This document shows positions 33,499 through 41,559 of a stretch of DNA of 64,000 bases, piece after piece. Position 1 is the stretch's first letter. Every line of letters starts with the position of its first letter. Location: NCBI RefSeq assembly GCF_037204085.1, contig NZ_JBBCBW010000010.1, positions 100,252-164,251 of the forward strand, given 5' to 3'. This stretch comes from Variovorax sp037204085 (GTDB lineage: Bacteria; Pseudomonadota; Gammaproteobacteria; Burkholderiales; Burkholderiaceae_C). The notes under the pieces were generated by a model that worked only from the letters and a program-made list of their open reading frames with translations, had not been told where the DNA came from and did no database searches. The position numbers and the translations under genes were made by a program.

Positions 33499-34560
33499 AT
33501 GCGCCACGCGCTCAAGGAATTCGCCCTGCCGGTGTTCGCCATTGCGGCGGCGCTGCTGCTCTTCGGCGTGCTGGTGGCCTTTGCCGGCGTCGATCCGGTG
33601 GAGGTCTGGGCGACGCTCTTCAAGGGCGCGTTCGGCGACTGGTTCTCGTGGCAGAACACCTTGCAGCGAGCCGCGCCGCTGATGCTCACCGCGCTGTGCG
33701 TGGCGCTGCCGGCGCGGGCGGGGCTCATCGTCATCGGCGGGGAGGGCGCGCTGGTGCTCGGCGGCCTGGCCGCGGCGGCGTTCGCGCATGCGCTGCCGCT
33801 GCCGGGCAACATCGTGGGCACGGCGGCAGTGTGCATTGCGGGCGCGCTTGCCGGGGCGCTGTGGATCGCCCTTGCGGGCTGGCTGCGCCAGTACCGCGGC
33901 ATCAACGAAACCATCAGCAGCCTGCTGCTGGCCTACATCGCCATCGGCATCTTCAAGCACCTGGTCGAAGGGCCACTGCGCGACCCGGCCAGCCTCAACA
34001 AGCCGTCGACGCATGCGCTGAACGAGGGGTTGCTGATCGGCGGTATCGGTGGCTCCGACGTGCATTGGGGCTTCGTGATCGGCGTGGTCGCCTGCCTTGG
34101 GCTCGCGTGGTGGCTGCGCGCCACCGCCTCGGGTTTTTCGGTGCGCGTGGTGGGCGGCAATCCGCGCACGGCGCAGCTCGTGGGGCTGCCGGCCACACGG
34201 CTCATCCTCGGCGCCTGCGCGCTCGGCGGTGCCTGCGCGGGGCTCGCGGGCGCGGTCGAGGTGGCGGCGGTTCACACCAACGCGAATGCCTCCTTGATCG
34301 CGGGCTACGGCTATGCGGGCATCCTGGTGTCGTTCATCGCGCGGCACAACCCCGCGGCCATCGTGCCGGTGGCCATCCTGTTCGGCGGCTTCGGCGCGGC
34401 GGGCAGCCTGTTGCAGCGGCGGCTCGGCTTGCCCGATGCATCGGTGCTGGTGCTGCAGGGCATTGCGTTCGTGCTCATTCTTGCGAGCGAGGGCCTGCGC
34501 ATGATCGACTGGAGCGCGTTGCGCGCCCGCGTGCTCCGTGCTTCGGGGAGCCCGGCATGA
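33499..34560 (+). CDS. BMP-type ABC transporter permease 1
   Basis: 353 residues, about ten hydrophobic segments, of the branched-chain/nucleoside permease family. R-G-I-N-E-T-I-S-S-L-L-L-A-Y-I-A is a typical conserved motif. It follows the binding protein by 19 bp, and its stop overlaps the second permease start by 4 bp. The two permeases should form the heterodimeric inner-membrane channel. Confidence 0.92.
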   Translation: MRHALKEFALPVFAIAAALLLFGVLVAFAGVDPVEVWATLFKGAFGDWFSWQNTLQRAAPLMLTALCVALPARAGLIVIGGEGALVLGGLAAAAFAHALPLPGNIVGTAAVCIAGALAGALWIALAGWLRQYRGINETISSLLLAYIAIGIFKHLVEGPLRDPASLNKPSTHALNEGLLIGGIGGSDVHWGFVIGVVACLGLAWWLRATASGFSVRVVGGNPRTAQLVGLPATRLILGACALGGACAGLAGAVEVAAVHTNANASLIAGYGYAGILVSFIARHNPAAIVPVAILFGGFGAAGSLLQRRLGLPDASVLVLQGIAFVLILASEGLRMIDWSALRARVLRASGSPA

Positions 34561-35480
34561 CGGTGGATCAGTGGATCGCGCTTGTGGCCGGCATCGTCGG
34601 CGGTGCGCTGCGCGTGGGGGCACCGTTTCTCTTCGTGAGCCTGGGTGAATGCCTGACCGAGAAGTCGGGGCGCATCAACCTGGGGCTCGAGGGCGTGCTG
34701 GTGCTGTCGGCCATGGCAGCCTTCGGCGGCGCCTATCTCACCGATTCGGCCTGGCTCGGCGTGCTGATTGGCGCGGTGGCGGGCGCGGCGCTTGCGCTGC
34801 TGCACGGCCTGCTGTGTTCGCTCGACCGCGTGAACGACGTGGCCACCGGCATCGCCCTGATGCTGCTCGGCACGGGGCTCGCCTTCTACCTTGGCAAGCC
34901 GCTCATCCAGCCGCAGGCGCCGCAGATTCCCGCCATACCGCTGGGCTTCTGGAGCGACAACACGGTGGTTCGTTCGGCGCTGCAACTCAACGCGCTGGTG
35001 CCCATTGGCGTGGCGCTGGCCGTGCTGCTCTGGTGGGGCTTTGCGCGCACACGCGCCGGCCTGCTGGTGCGGATGGCCGGCGATTCGGCGCAGGCAACGC
35101 GCGCGCTCGGCTATTCGGTCTCGGGCCTGCGCATCGCGGCGACGACGGCGGGCGGCTTCATCGCCGGGCTTGGTGGCGCATCGCTCACGCTGTTCTATCC
35201 GGGCAGCTGGAACGAAGGCATTTCCAGCGGCCAGGGCCTCATTGCGGTGGCGCTCGTGATCTTTGCGCGCTGGAGCCCGCTGCGCTGCGTGGGCGCTGCG
35301 TTTCTCTTCGGCGGCGCGGGGGCCATCGGGCCCGCGCTGCAGTCCATCGGCATCGGCTGGGGCTATCACCTGTTCAACACCGTGCCCTACGTGCTCACGC
35401 TGGTCATTCTTGTGTTCACCTGCAAGCCCGGCAGCACGGCACTTGGCAGCCCCGGCGAACTTTCATCGACAAGGAACTGA
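34557..35480 (+). CDS. BMP-type ABC transporter permease 2
   Basis: 307 residues, about eight or nine hydrophobic segments. The G-E-C-L-T-E-K-S-G-R-I-N-L-G-L-E-G motif near 28-46 is characteristic of the second permease in this family. It is followed after 5 bp by the biuret hydrolase gene. Confidence 0.92.
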   Translation: MTVDQWIALVAGIVGGALRVGAPFLFVSLGECLTEKSGRINLGLEGVLVLSAMAAFGGAYLTDSAWLGVLIGAVAGAALALLHGLLCSLDRVNDVATGIALMLLGTGLAFYLGKPLIQPQAPQIPAIPLGFWSDNTVVRSALQLNALVPIGVALAVLLWWGFARTRAGLLVRMAGDSAQATRALGYSVSGLRIAATTAGGFIAGLGGASLTLFYPGSWNEGISSGQGLIAVALVIFARWSPLRCVGAAFLFGGAGAIGPALQSIGIGWGYHLFNTVPYVLTLVILVFTCKPGSTALGSPGELSSTRN

Positions 35481-35485
35481 ACGCC

Positions 35486-36187
35486 ATGACAACGACAACT
35501 GGCCGCCACGTTGAGGCCGAACCCTATGCCTGGCCCTACAACGGCGCATTGCGGCCCGACAACACCGCGTTGATCGTGATCGACATGCAGACCGACTTCT
35601 GCGGCAAGGGCGGCTACGTGGACGTGATGGGCTACGACCTCTCGCTGGTGCAGGCGCCGATCCAGCCTATCGCGCGCACGCTCGCGGCAATGCGGCCGCT
35701 GGGTTTTCACATCATTCACACGCGCGAAGGCCACCGGCCCGACCTGGCGGACCTGCCCGCCAACAAGCGCTGGCGCTCGCGGCAGATTGGCGCCGGCGGC
35801 GTGGGCATTGGCGACGACGGGCCGTGCGGGCGCATCCTGGTGCGCGGCGAGCCGGGCTGGGAGATCATTCCCGAACTCGCGCCGCTGCCTGGCGAGGTGG
35901 TGATCGACAAGCCCGGCAAGGGATCGTTCTACGCGACCGATCTCGAACTGATCTTGCGCACGCGCGGCATCGAGAACCTGATTCTTGCGGGCATCACCAC
36001 CGACGTGTGCGTGCACACCACCATGCGCGACGCCAACGACCGCGGCTTCGAATGCCTGCTGCTGTCCGACTGCACGGCCGCCACCGACCACGGCAATCAC
36101 TTGGCGGCGCTGAAGATGATCACGATGCAGGGGGGCGTGTTCGGCGCGCACGCCACCTCGCGGCAGCTGCTGGCCACGCTTGGGTGA
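35486..36187 (+). CDS. biuH: Biuret amidohydrolase (BiuH-type cysteine hydrolase)
   Basis: 233 residues of the isochorismatase-like cysteine hydrolase family. The catalytic triad lies at the same numbers as in Rhizobium BiuH as I recall it: D36 (I-D-M-Q-T-D-F), K142 (I-D-K-P-G-K-G-S-F) and C175 (T-T-D-V-C-V-H-T-T). Long stretches such as P-Y-N-G-A-L-R-P-D-N-T-A-L-I and H-R-P-D-L-A-D-L-P-A-N-K-R-W-R-S also match. BiuH converts biuret to allophanate and ammonia, feeding AtzF. It sits inside the BMP transporter operon between permease and ATPase genes. Confidence 0.88.
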   Translation: MTTTTGRHVEAEPYAWPYNGALRPDNTALIVIDMQTDFCGKGGYVDVMGYDLSLVQAPIQPIARTLAAMRPLGFHIIHTREGHRPDLADLPANKRWRSRQIGAGGVGIGDDGPCGRILVRGEPGWEIIPELAPLPGEVVIDKPGKGSFYATDLELILRTRGIENLILAGITTDVCVHTTMRDANDRGFECLLLSDCTAATDHGNHLAALKMITMQGGVFGAHATSRQLLATLG

Positions 36188-36194
36188 TGCACGC

Positions 36195-37793
36195 ATGAGC
36201 GCCGCGCCCCACGCGATTGGCGCCCTTCCGGGCGGCAGCGGCGCACTCGCGCTCGACACGTACGAGCTGACCAAGCGCTTCGGCAGCTTCACCGCGATGG
36301 ACCGCGTGACGATGCGCGTGGAACCCGGCACGGTGCATGCGCTGCTCGGCGAAAACGGCGCGGGCAAGAGCACGCTGGTGAAATGCGTGGCCGGCTTCCA
36401 GCGCGCGGAGGAGGGCAGCATCCTGATCGACGGGCGCGAGCAGGATATTGCCAACCCTATCGTGGCGCGCGCGCTGGGCATCGGCATGGTCTATCAGCAT
36501 TTCACGCTTGCGCCGGGCATGACGGTGGCCGAGAACCTGCTGCTCGCGGGCGGCAAGACGCCGGCGCTGATCGACTGGAAAACCAAGCGCGCGGAGCTGA
36601 AGGATTTTCTTGCGACCACGCCCTTCAGCCTCGACCTGGACGCGCGGCCTTCGGAGCTTGCCGCGGGCGAAAAACAGAAGCTCGAACTGCTCAAGCAGCT
36701 GTACCTTAAGCCGCGGCTCCTGATTCTCGATGAACCGACCTCGGTGCTGACGCCACAGGAGGCGGACGAGGTGCTGGGCCATGTGCGCGAGTTCGCGCGC
36801 AGCGGGTTGTGCACCGTGCTCATCATCACGCACAAGTTCCGCGAGGTCATGGCCTATGCAGACGGCGTGACGGTGCTGCGCCGCGGCAAGGCGGTGCACC
36901 ATTGCCGCGTGGCGGACACGAGCCCGGCGCGGCTAGCAGGGGCCATGATGGGCAGCGAGGATGCCGAGGCTTCCCCCGCACCGGCTGCATCGCCCGTTGC
37001 CAGAAAACCCGTGTCCACTGCGGCGCCCATTGCATTGAAGGTCGAAGGTCTCCGGGCCCAGGGCGACCGGGGCACCTTGGCGCTGCACGACCTGGCGCTT
37101 TCGGTGCGCGCGGGCGAAATCCTCGGCGTGGCGGGCGTCTCGGGCAACGGGCAGCGCGAGTTGGTCGAGGCCCTTGTCGGGCAGCGGCCGCGGCTTGCCG
37201 GCAAGGTGAGCGTCATGGGCCAGCCGTACAGCGCACGGCGCGGAGAGAACCGCAAACTCAAGGTACGCAGCCTGCCCGAGGAGCCGCTGCGCAATGCCTG
37301 CGTGGGAGATCTCAGCGTGGCGGAGAACATGGCGCTGCGCGATTTCGACAGGCCGCCTTTGTCGCGAGGCGGCCTGTTGAACTTTCCCTTCTGGCGCAAT
37401 CGGGCGCGAGAGTGGATTGCCGAGTATGGCGTCAAGACCCAAGGCGAGGGCGCGCCGATTCGCAGCCTTTCGGGCGGCAACGTGCAGCGTGCGGTATTGG
37501 CGCGTGAACTCGCTGGCGACATCAATGTGCTGATCGCCGCCAATCCGGTCTTCGGGCTCGACTTTGCGGCCGTGGCCGAGATTCATGAGCGCATCGTGCA
37601 GGTGCGCGAAAAGGGCGGTGCGGTGCTGCTCATCAGTGAAGATCTCGACGAACTGCTGGAACTGGCCGATCGCATCGTCGTGATGAGCGAAGGGCGCATC
37701 GTGTTCGAGACTTTGGCCGCGGGCGCTGAAAGGCATGTGATCGGGGCGCACATGGGCGGCGGGCATCATGAGCCCTCGGAGGCTGTGGCATGA
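36195..37793 (+). CDS. BMP-type ABC transporter ATP-binding protein (double ATPase)
   Basis: 532 residues carrying two ABC domains. The first (about 15-250) has Walker A G-E-N-G-A-G-K-S-T and Walker B L-I-L-D-E-P-T-S-V-L. The second (about 275-520) has a degenerate Walker A (G-V-S-G-N-G-Q-R-E) and signature S-G-G-N-V-Q-R, but its Walker B reads V-L-I-A-A-N-P-V-F-G-L-D, so it lacks the D-E pair. Double ATPases with a weakened second site are normal in this nucleoside/sugar importer family. Starts 7 bp after biuH. Confidence 0.9.
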   Translation: MSAAPHAIGALPGGSGALALDTYELTKRFGSFTAMDRVTMRVEPGTVHALLGENGAGKSTLVKCVAGFQRAEEGSILIDGREQDIANPIVARALGIGMVYQHFTLAPGMTVAENLLLAGGKTPALIDWKTKRAELKDFLATTPFSLDLDARPSELAAGEKQKLELLKQLYLKPRLLILDEPTSVLTPQEADEVLGHVREFARSGLCTVLIITHKFREVMAYADGVTVLRRGKAVHHCRVADTSPARLAGAMMGSEDAEASPAPAASPVARKPVSTAAPIALKVEGLRAQGDRGTLALHDLALSVRAGEILGVAGVSGNGQRELVEALVGQRPRLAGKVSVMGQPYSARRGENRKLKVRSLPEEPLRNACVGDLSVAENMALRDFDRPPLSRGGLLNFPFWRNRAREWIAEYGVKTQGEGAPIRSLSGGNVQRAVLARELAGDINVLIAANPVFGLDFAAVAEIHERIVQVREKGGAVLLISEDLDELLELADRIVVMSEGRIVFETLAAGAERHVIGAHMGGGHHEPSEAVA

Positions 37794-37884
37794 GTGCCCT
37801 GCTGTTCATCGGAAGGCCGCTCGGTGTGCGGTGGAGTGTTTGCCCGTCGCCGCACCCCGTGCATCAAGACATCCGAGGCACAAC

Positions 37885-38556
37885 ATGCGCATAGAAGAAG
37901 CTGCTCCTTTCCCCTACGAGTTTGGGATCAAGAACGCCGCGCTGGTCCTCATCGACATGCAGCGCGACTTCATCGAACCCGGCGGCTTCGGTGAAACGCT
38001 GGGCAACGATGTGACCCTGCTCGAAGCGATTGTTCCGGCGACAAGAGCGGCTTTGCAGGCTTGGCGGGAAGTCGGCGGCCTCGTGGTGCACACGCGGGAG
38101 GCGCACAAGCCGGATCTTTCCGATTGCCCGCCTGCCAAACGCAACCGCGGCAACCCGGCATTGCGCATCGGCGACGAAGGTCCGATGGGCCGCATCCTTG
38201 TGGCGGGCGAACCGGGCAACCAGATCATCGACGCGCTGGCTCCGATCGAAGGCGAAATCGTCATCGACAAGCCCGGCAAGGGCGCGTTTTACGCTACCGG
38301 CCTGCATGAACTGCTGCAAGCGCGCGGCATTACGCACCTGCTGTTCGGCGGGGTGACCACCGAAGTGTGCGTGCAGACCAGCATGCGCGAAGCCAACGAC
38401 CGCGGCTACGACTGCCTTCTGCTCGAAGATTGCACCGAAAGCTACTTTCCGGCCTTCAAGATTGCCACGCTCGACATGGTTCGCGCCCAGGGCGGCATCG
38501 TCGGCTGGACCGCGCCGAGCACGGCGCTGCTGGCTGCGCTTCGCGGTGGGCAATGA
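37885..38556 (+). CDS. Second cysteine hydrolase (isochorismatase family), candidate triuret or biuret hydrolase
   Basis: 223 residues, same family as the biuH product. Catalytic residues visible are D28 (I-D-M-Q-R-D-F), K129 (I-D-K-P-G-K-G-A-F) and C162 (T-T-E-V-C-V-Q-T-S). The C-terminal half is close to BiuH, but the N-terminal substrate-facing part and the tail after residue 185 differ, so a related but different substrate is likely. Triuret hydrolases (TrtA) belong to this family and would produce biuret for BiuH. It overlaps the regulator gene by 4 bp. Substrate is inferred. Confidence 0.8.
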   Translation: MRIEEAAPFPYEFGIKNAALVLIDMQRDFIEPGGFGETLGNDVTLLEAIVPATRAALQAWREVGGLVVHTREAHKPDLSDCPPAKRNRGNPALRIGDEGPMGRILVAGEPGNQIIDALAPIEGEIVIDKPGKGAFYATGLHELLQARGITHLLFGGVTTEVCVQTSMREANDRGYDCLLLEDCTESYFPAFKIATLDMVRAQGGIVGWTAPSTALLAALRGGQ

Positions 38557-39326
38557 CAGCGACTAATATTCCCCACGTGTCTACTGTTCGTTCCCGCCCC
38601 GCCTCGCCGGTATCCGCCGTCTCCGCCGCCGGCGAAACCGCTTTTCGCACGCGCGCCGACGAGGTGTACGCGCAGCTCAAGCGCGACGTGGCCGATTTCA
38701 TCCTCGTGCCGGGCGACCGCTTCACCGAGAACGAGATCAGCGAGCGGCTCGGCGTTTCGCGCACGCCCGTGCGGCAGGCGCTTTTCCGCCTTCAGCAAGA
38801 GGGCTTCGTCGAGGTGCTGTTCCGAAGCGGCTGGCGCGTGCTGCCTTTCGACTTCGACCAGTTCGAGCAGCTCTACGACCTGCGCATGGTGCTCGAGACC
38901 ACGGCCGTGCATCGCCTTTGCGAGGCCGACCGCCGCGTCGACCGCAGCCTGCTCGAGGCGCTGGCCGACATCTGGTTAGTGCCCGCGGCCCAGCGCAGCA
39001 GCGACACCGCCCAGGTGGCGCAATGGGACGAGGCCTTTCATTGCTCGCTGGTAGCTGCCGCGGGCAACGCCGAGATGGCGCGCGTTCATGGCGACGTGAC
39101 CGACCGCATCCGCATCATCCGCCGCCTCGACTTCACGCAGCAGCCGCGCATCGACGCCACCTACGACGAGCACGCCAAGATCCTGAAGGCCGTTCGCGCC
39201 AACCGCGGCGACCAGGCCGCGATGCTGCTGCGCGCGCACATCGAGACCAGCCAGGCCGAGGTGCGCAAGATCACGCTGCACCAGGTGCACCTGGCGCGGC
39301 ATGCCGGAAAGACGGCGACGCGCTGA
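38553..39326 (+). CDS. GntR-family (FadR subfamily) transcriptional regulator
   Basis: 257 residues: a variable Ser/Ala-rich N-terminus (1-30), a winged helix (about 35-100) with F-T-E-N-E-I-S-E-R-L-G-V-S-R-T-P-V-R-Q-A-L, and a C-terminal FCD ligand domain with the metal-type histidines (D-E-A-F-H, D-E-H, R-A-H). Its ATG overlaps the preceding hydrolase stop. Likely local regulator of the nitrogen locus, with candidate sites at 27505-27518 and 32336-32347. Confidence 0.9.
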   Translation: MTATNIPHVSTVRSRPASPVSAVSAAGETAFRTRADEVYAQLKRDVADFILVPGDRFTENEISERLGVSRTPVRQALFRLQQEGFVEVLFRSGWRVLPFDFDQFEQLYDLRMVLETTAVHRLCEADRRVDRSLLEALADIWLVPAAQRSSDTAQVAQWDEAFHCSLVAAAGNAEMARVHGDVTDRIRIIRRLDFTQQPRIDATYDEHAKILKAVRANRGDQAAMLLRAHIETSQAEVRKITLHQVHLARHAGKTATR

Positions 39327-39338
39327 AGCGGGCCCCGG

Positions 39339-40142
39339 CTACAGCGTGAAGTCGTAGTCGACCGTGATCGGCGCGTGGTCGCTGAACTTGATGGTCTTGT
39401 AGATCTGCTCGTTGCGCGCCAGCGCGCCGAGCGCCGGCGTGGCCAGGTGGTAGTCGAGCCGCCATCCCACGTTGTTGGCATAGGCCTGGCCGCGGTTGCT
39501 CCACCAGGTGTAGGCCTCGGCCGTGGTCTCGGGCTTGAGCATGCGGTACACGTCCACCAGGCCCGCGCCGTCGGTGCCGGCGTCGAGCAGGCGGGTCATC
39601 CAGGCGCGTTCTTCGGGCAGGAAGCCGCTGTTCTTCTGGTTGCCGCGCCAGTTCTTGAGGTCGATTTCCTTGTGCGCGATGTTGATGTCGCCGCAGAGGA
39701 TGAACTCGCGCTCTTTCTTGAGCGCAACCAGGTGCGGGAAGAAGCCCTTCAGGAAGCGGAACTTGGCCTCCTGCCGCTCTTCGCCCGAGCTGCCGCTCGG
39801 AAAGTAGCAGCTGATGATCGAGAGCTTGCGCTTGGGCGTGTCGAAGCGCAGTTCGAGGTACCGGCCCTCGGCATCGAATTCGGTGTCGCCCCAGCCCACG
39901 ACCACGGCGCTTGGCGCGTGCTTGGTGTAGATGGCGGTGCCGGCGTAGCCTTTTTTCTCGGCAAAGTGGAAATAGCCCTTGAGACCGGCCATTTCTTCGA
40001 ACCGGCCTTCGATGTCGCTGGCCTGCACCCGGATCTCCTGCATGCAAATACAATCCGGCGCAAGTTCGGCCACCCAGTCCGCCACCCCCTTCGTGGCGGC
40101 CGAACGCAGGCCATTGAGATTGAGGCTGGTTAGTTTGAACAC
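39339..40142 (-). CDS. xth: Exodeoxyribonuclease III (Xth family)
   Basis: 267 residues from a GTG start (40140-40142) that gives the family N-terminus F-K-L-T-S-L-N-L-N-G-L-R-S. Other motifs of the EEP nuclease fold: I-C-M-Q-E-I-R (catalytic Glu), C-G-D-I-N-I-A-H, W-R-L-D-Y-H and the terminal S-D-H-A-P-I-T-V-D-Y. It acts on abasic sites and 3' ends in base excision repair. The divergent pyrE start is only 12 bp away, so promoters must lie within coding sequence. Confidence 0.92.
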   Translation of the reverse strand: MFKLTSLNLNGLRSAATKGVADWVAELAPDCICMQEIRVQASDIEGRFEEMAGLKGYFHFAEKKGYAGTAIYTKHAPSAVVVGWGDTEFDAEGRYLELRFDTPKRKLSIISCYFPSGSSGEERQEAKFRFLKGFFPHLVALKKEREFILCGDINIAHKEIDLKNWRGNQKNSGFLPEERAWMTRLLDAGTDGAGLVDVYRMLKPETTAEAYTWWSNRGQAYANNVGWRLDYHLATPALGALARNEQIYKTIKFSDHAPITVDYDFTL

Positions 40143-40154
40143 AAGGAAATTCCG

Positions 40155-40838
40155 ATGGCTGTAGATGGTGTGGAAAGCAGTGCGGTTGCGCAGGACTTCG
40201 TCCAGTTCGCACTCGACTCCGGCGTGCTGCGCTTCGGCGAGTTCAAGACCAAGGCCGGCCGACTGAGCCCCTACTTCTTCAATTCGGGCCTCTTCGACGA
40301 CGGCGCCAAGATCGCGCGCCTCGCCGGATTCTATGCAGACCGGCTGATCGAAAGCGGTGTCGAGTTCGACATGATCTTCGGCCCCGCCTACAAGGGCATT
40401 CCGCTGGGCGCCACGGTGGCCGCCGAACTGGCCCGGCGCGGGCGCAACTACCCCTTTGCCTACAACCGCAAGGAAGCCAAGGCCCACGGCGAAGGCGGCA
40501 ACCTGGTGGGTGCGCCGCTCAAGGGCCGCGTGCTCATCGTCGACGACGTGATGTCGGCCGGCACCGCGGTGCGCGAATCGATTGCGGCCATCGAAGCCGC
40601 CGGCGCCACCCCGCACGCGGTGTCCATTGCGCTCGACCGGCAGGAGAAGGCCACCGAAAACGGCGTGGATGTGGATCACAGCGCGGTGCAGTACGTGCGC
40701 AACCAGCTGGGCCTCCAGGTGGTGGCCATCGCCACGCTCGACGATTTGCTGAACTACCTGTCGGGCAACGCCGCCGCCGACCTGGGTGCGCATCGCGAGC
40801 GCGTTCTTGCCTACCGCGCCCGCTACGGCGCTCACTGA
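40155..40838 (+). CDS. pyrE: Orotate phosphoribosyltransferase
   Basis: 227 residues. The PRPP-binding motif V-L-I-V-D-D-V-M-S-A-G-T-A lies near 130-142, with K-T-K-A-G-R-L-S-P-Y-F-F and the catalytic loop K-E-A-K-A-H-G-E-G-G present. It makes orotidine monophosphate in pyrimidine synthesis. An AAGGAAA ribosome-binding site precedes the ATG. Confidence 0.96.
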   Translation: MAVDGVESSAVAQDFVQFALDSGVLRFGEFKTKAGRLSPYFFNSGLFDDGAKIARLAGFYADRLIESGVEFDMIFGPAYKGIPLGATVAAELARRGRNYPFAYNRKEAKAHGEGGNLVGAPLKGRVLIVDDVMSAGTAVRESIAAIEAAGATPHAVSIALDRQEKATENGVDVDHSAVQYVRNQLGLQVVAIATLDDLLNYLSGNAAADLGAHRERVLAYRARYGAH

Positions 40839-40848
40839 GGCCACCGCC

Positions 40849-41538
40849 ATGCCCGTGCGCAAGTTCGACCAGGCGGCCCGGCCGTTCGCCACCGCGGTGT
40901 TGCCGCTGCTGCTGCCGCTCGCGGCGGCGCTGTTGCCCGTGGCGGTGCCGGCACAGCCCGCGCCGGCGCCGGCTGCCATCTATTCCTGCACCGACGCCCG
41001 CGGCCGCACGCTCACGGCCGACCGGCCGATTGCCGAATGCATCGACCGCGAGCAGCGCGAACTGAGCCCGAGCGGCACCACCCGCCGCAAGATCGAACCG
41101 ACCTACACCGCGCGAGAACTGGCCGAGCGCGAAGACCGGGCCCGCGAGGCGGCGCTGCAAGCCGCGCGCCTGATCGACGAGCGCCGGCGCGAACGTGCAT
41201 TGCTGGTGCGCTACCCCAACGTGACTGTGCACGAACGGGAGCGCAAGGAGGCGCTGGTGCAGATCGACGCGGTGATCCAGGCCGCGCAGAAGCGCCTGGC
41301 TGAACTTGCCGAAGACCGCAAGAAGATCGACGAAGAGCTTGAGTTCTACAAGCACGACATCAGCAAGGCGCCGGGCGCGGTGCGCCGCAAGCTCGAAGAC
41401 AACGCGCAGAGCGTGGCGGTGCAGAACCGCTTCATCGGCGAGCAGGAAGACGAGAAGAAGCGCGTGAACGCGCGCTTCGACGAAGAGCGCGCGCGGCTCA
41501 AGCAGATCTGGTCGCCTCAAAACGGCGGGAACAAGTAG
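40849..41538 (+). CDS. DUF4124-type exported protein
   Basis: 229 residues. A signal peptide (about 15-38) is followed by the DUF4124 pattern Y-S-C-T-D-A-R-G-R-T-L-T-A-D-R-P-I-A-E-C, and from about 85 on by a long Arg/Glu-rich helical region likely to form a coiled coil. It follows pyrE by 10 bp on the same strand. Probably periplasmic; function unknown. Confidence 0.8.
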   Translation: MPVRKFDQAARPFATAVLPLLLPLAAALLPVAVPAQPAPAPAAIYSCTDARGRTLTADRPIAECIDREQRELSPSGTTRRKIEPTYTARELAEREDRAREAALQAARLIDERRRERALLVRYPNVTVHERERKEALVQIDAVIQAAQKRLAELAEDRKKIDEELEFYKHDISKAPGAVRRKLEDNAQSVAVQNRFIGEQEDEKKRVNARFDEERARLKQIWSPQNGGNK

Positions 41539-41559
41539 CCCGCCGCCAGAGGGAGCCAG

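Noticed and set aside
37791..37884. Small ORF starting in the stop codon of the BMP ATPase gene
   Set aside because: About 34 codons, no family resemblance, and out of frame with the real hydrolase start at 37885; probably spacer.
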